This document shows, piece by piece, positions 6,599 to 8,120 of a stretch of DNA of 8,120 nt. Every line of letters begins with the position of its first letter. Position 1 is the stretch's first letter. Position numbers and translations under genes: made by a program. The stretch is from Bacillota bacterium (lineage in GTDB: Bacteria; Bacillota; Clostridia; DSM-8532), in contig JAEWSN010000230.1 in the NCBI GenBank assembly GCA_023459915.1, positions 1-8,120 on the forward strand. The letters run 5' to 3'. Under the pieces are notes generated by a model. It was not told the origin of the DNA, made no database searches, and was given only the letters and a program-made list of their open reading frames with translations.

Positions 6599-6627
6599 AT
6601 ACTATGCCTGATCACGCATGCAGTCAA
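6599..6627 (-). promoter_or_regulatory. Sigma-A-type promoter of abfA
   Basis: On the minus strand, TTGACT (6622-6627) and TAGTAT (6599-6604) are separated by exactly 17 bp. The predicted transcription start is near 6592, about 105 bases before the abfA ATG. Perfect 6-bp arms CACGCA (6613-6618) and TGCGTG (6632-6637) flank the -35 box with a 13-bp spacer and could be an operator. A near-palindrome GATG-N8-CATC (6639-6654) is centred about 55 bases upstream of the start, a common place for an activator site. Confidence 0.65.
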
Positions 6628-6717
6628 TAGTTGCGTGCGATGTAAATGTTCATCAATCAAGATTTTCGGGCCAATCCATGCGCAGTGGTACTGTATGATA
6701 GGAAGGAATCCATCGCG

Positions 6718-6746
6718 TTGACAACGGATTCTTTGTAAATTAATAT
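6718..6746 (+). promoter_or_regulatory. Strong sigma-A-type promoter of the ArsR-type regulator
   Basis: A perfect TTGACA -35 box (6718-6723) is followed after 17 bp by TAATAT (6741-6746). The start of transcription would be near 6753. A perfect inverted repeat lies across the -10 box and the start site, so binding there would block RNA polymerase. Confidence 0.8.
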
Positions 6747-6756
6747 ATTTATTAAT
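6739..6756 (+). promoter_or_regulatory. Palindromic operator candidate, ATTAATA-N4-TATTAAT
   Basis: ATTAATA (6739-6745) and TATTAAT (6750-6756) are exact reverse complements with a 4-bp spacer, covering the -10 box and the predicted start of transcription. AT-rich inverted repeats in this position are typical ArsR/SmtB-family operators, and the gene directly downstream encodes such a protein. Negative autoregulation is therefore likely but inferred. No second copy was found at the abfA promoter. Confidence 0.6.
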
Positions 6757-6801
6757 ACGAAGATTGTTATCGGAGAGAAAACAAGCCGTTGAGGAGTTCG
6801 C

Positions 6802-7716
6802 ATGAACAACAGAAACCCGGTTCATCCTGCCAATACGGCAAGCCTGCCGTTTTTCGAAGCCTTGGCCAGTGAGGTCAGGCTGAAAATCGTCGCGCTCCTG
6901 GCCGATTCACCCCAAAACGTAAAGGAACTGGCCCAAACGCTGGGTCTCTCCAGCGCGATGATGGTGCACCACCTCAACAAGCTGGAGGCGGGCGGCATCA
7001 TCCGCACCGAAAAAATGTCCTTTGGGGGACTGGTTCAAAGGCGCTGCACACTTGTGCTCGATACGGCAGAAATACAATTTCCGCAGTCTGGGGAGGGACG
7101 GTTGTGCTGTCATCAGGTGGATGTCCCCATCGGCCAGTTCACCGATTGCCGCGTGGAGCCGACCTGCGGCCTGGCCACAACGGAAAGGGTGATCGGCCAG
7201 TTCGACGATCCCCGCTATTTTCTGGATCCGGAACGGGTGAACGCAGCCATACTCTGGTTTGCCCGCGGGTTCGTGGAATACCGCATCCCCAACTTTCTGA
7301 CGAAAAACCAGACGCCGACGGCACTCGAAATCTCGATGGAGATTGGATCGGAAGCCCCGGGTGTCAACAGCGACTGGCCTTCGGACATCCATTTCACGCT
7401 CAACGGCCATCCGCTGGGGTTCTGGACCTGTCCCGGGGATTTTGCGGATCGGCGGGGCCGGTATACCCCGGATTGGTGGTCTTCCGGTGTGGGCCAGTAT
7501 GGCATGCTCAAAATCCTGCGCATCACGGAGGAAGGGGCCTGGATAGACGGGGAGCCGCTGGAGACAAAGCTGTCCCTGCTGGATATCCGCAACCGTGACT
7601 GGACGTTTCGGATCTCCGTGCCGGACAGCGCGCGTCATGTTGGCGGCGCAACCCTCTACGGCAAAGGCTTCGGCAACCATCCGAACGGACTGGAGTTCCG
7701 CCTGTACTATCGGTAA
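6802..7716 (+). CDS. ArsR-type one-component regulator with large C-terminal sensing domain
   Basis: The protein has 304 residues. Residues 15-80 form an ArsR-like winged helix: LASEVRLKIVALLADSPQNV, then KELAQTLGLSSAMMVHHLNKLEAGGI with the recognition helix around 49-60. This is joined to about 220 further residues, far longer than a plain ArsR protein of about 100. The middle part has LCCHQVDVPIGQFTDCRVEPTCG with cysteines at 102, 103, 116 and 122, then QFDDPRYFLDPERVNAAILWF. The C-terminal part (about 170-304) has TCPGDFADRRGRYTPDWWSS, QYGMLKILRI and HVGGATLYGKGFGN, a beta-rich pattern I associate with ArsR-type regulators placed beside glycosidase genes in Bacillota. The aromatic residues and the neighbours suggest a sugar ligand, possibly arabinose-containing. 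The start is ATG 6802, with GAGGAG five bases before it. It is divergent from abfA and followed by an esterase gene. Confidence 0.85.
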   Translation: MNNRNPVHPANTASLPFFEALASEVRLKIVALLADSPQNVKELAQTLGLSSAMMVHHLNKLEAGGIIRTEKMSFGGLVQRRCTLVLDTAEIQFPQSGEGRLCCHQVDVPIGQFTDCRVEPTCGLATTERVIGQFDDPRYFLDPERVNAAILWFARGFVEYRIPNFLTKNQTPTALEISMEIGSEAPGVNSDWPSDIHFTLNGHPLGFWTCPGDFADRRGRYTPDWWSSGVGQYGMLKILRITEEGAWIDGEPLETKLSLLDIRNRDWTFRISVPDSARHVGGATLYGKGFGNHPNGLEFRLYYR

Positions 7717-7752
7717 ACGGCATGCGTGAACCGGATGGCAGCAGTAGGATGC

Positions 7753-7781
7753 TTGACGGATGGAACCACCAGGCGGAGAAT
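7753..7781 (+). promoter_or_regulatory. Weak promoter candidate before the esterase gene
   Basis: TTGACG (7753-7758) and GAGAAT (7776-7781) are 17 bp apart. The -10 match is poor, so the 87-bp gap may simply be crossed by transcription from the regulator's promoter. No terminator hairpin was found in the gap. Confidence 0.25.
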
Positions 7782-7803
7782 GTGGTGTGTCTGGAGGTGC
7801 GCC

Positions 7804-8120
7804 ATGATCTGCAAGCAAATCGACATCTGGTCCGGTCTTCCCTATGATGAGCGTCCGAATCCCGGTTTCCGCCCAAGGCTGGACGTCAGCCTGCGCGATG
7901 GAGAGAAGACAAGGGGCGCGGTTGTCGTCATTCCCGGTGGCGGTTACTTTTTCACATCCGAGCGGGAGGGCGAACCCATCGCGACACAGTTCTCGGCGGC
8001 AGGGTTCCAAACGTTCGTCCTTTGGTACAGTGTGGCGCCGCATCGGCATCCCCAGCCGCTTGCCGACCTTGCGCGCGCCATATGCCTCATCCGGGAAAAC
8101 GCGGCGCAGTGGCATGTGGA
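7804..8120 (+). CDS. Alpha/beta-hydrolase esterase, acetyl-xylan/feruloyl-esterase-like (3'-truncated)
   Basis: The first 105 residues are visible and the gene runs off the window. It starts at ATG 7804 with GGAGG (7793-7797) six bases upstream. Residues 40-48 (VVVIPGGGY) give the strand and glycine-rich turn that form the oxyanion hole in this fold. Next come SEREGEPIATQFSAAGFQTFVLWYSVAP and the helix PLADLARAICLIRENAAQWHV. This matches a group of cytosolic alpha/beta hydrolases often annotated as acetyl-xylan esterase or as dienelactone/feruloyl-esterase-like. The catalytic Ser (G-X-S-X-G), Asp and His should lie downstream and cannot be checked. No signal peptide is seen. Its place beside abfA and the regulator supports removal of acyl groups from imported hemicellulose fragments, but the substrate is inferred from context only. 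Confidence 0.85.
   Translation, partial: MICKQIDIWSGLPYDERPNPGFRPRLDVSLRDGEKTRGAVVVIPGGGYFFTSEREGEPIATQFSAAGFQTFVLWYSVAPHRHPQPLADLARAICLIRENAAQWHV

Larger units (their letters stand above)
6487..6801. other. Divergent control region between abfA and the regulator gene
   Basis: This 315-bp stretch has no gene I can support. It is AT-rich compared with its neighbours and holds one promoter for each direction, the palindrome at 6739-6756, and two weaker inverted repeats near the abfA promoter (6613-6637 and 6639-6654). The abfA transcript would have a leader of about 105 bases, and no known riboswitch was recognised in it. The regulator transcript would have a leader of about 50 bases, with GAGGAG at 6791-6796 as its ribosome site. 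Confidence 0.7.

Noticed and set aside
6487..6825. In-frame N-terminal extension of the arabinofuranosidase; from ATG 6600 it would encode a hydrophobic stretch like a membrane anchor (FLVSSLLFSIAACIVFMFLF).
   Set aside because: ATG 6600 overlaps the -10 box of a good promoter and has no strong ribosome site, while ATG 6486 has AAGGAGG and gives the normal GH51 N-terminus and length. AT-rich DNA often reads as hydrophobic residues by chance.

Overview
The window reads as ordinary bacterial chromosome from a Gram-positive, probably of the Bacillota (Clostridia-like). The reasons are strong AGGAGG-type ribosome sites, sigma-A-type promoters with 17-bp spacers, hairpin-plus-T-run terminators, and gene types common in that group: an E1 dehydrogenase, a ferredoxin-tailed aldo/keto reductase, a Uma2 protein and a GH51 arabinofuranosidase with an ArsR-type regulator. 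The organism cannot be named more closely from this stretch. Base composition is moderately GC-rich and uneven: the E1 fragment is the most GC-rich part, while the AAA ATPase gene and the two promoter regions are visibly richer in A and T.

Layout. (1) Positions 1-419 hold the C-terminal end of a thiamine-diphosphate-dependent E1 dehydrogenase, closed by a clear terminator. (2) Positions 585-1808 hold a DUF4143-type AAA ATPase with its own promoter and two inverted repeats in front of it. (3) Positions 1925-4122 look like one transcription unit: an aldo/keto reductase with a two-cluster [4Fe-4S] tail, followed by two adjacent reading frames that together resemble a tandem-GNAT acetyltransferase split by a frameshift. 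(4) Positions 4061-4825, on the minus strand, encode a Uma2-family nuclease-like protein with a Phd/YefM antitoxin-like N-terminus. It converges on the GNAT gene and overlaps it at the 3' ends. (5) A long symmetrical hairpin at 4869-4925 separates it from the next minus-strand gene, a GH51 alpha-L-arabinofuranosidase (4987-6486). (6) A 315-bp divergent control region carries two well-formed promoters and a palindrome. (7) Positions 6802-7716 encode an ArsR-type regulator with a large C-terminal domain, followed by the start of an alpha/beta-hydrolase esterase that runs off the window.

The right half (4987-8120) makes sense as a small hemicellulose-utilisation locus. The arabinofuranosidase removes arabinose side groups, the esterase probably removes acyl decorations, and the divergent one-component regulator probably controls both. 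The left half is a set of unrelated units. No RNA gene, CRISPR array, insertion sequence or phage gene was seen. The points most worth a second look are the antitoxin-domain/Uma2 fusion, the aldo/keto reductase that appears to lack most of its catalytic tetrad, the frameshift-split GNAT pair, and the palindrome on the regulator's promoter.
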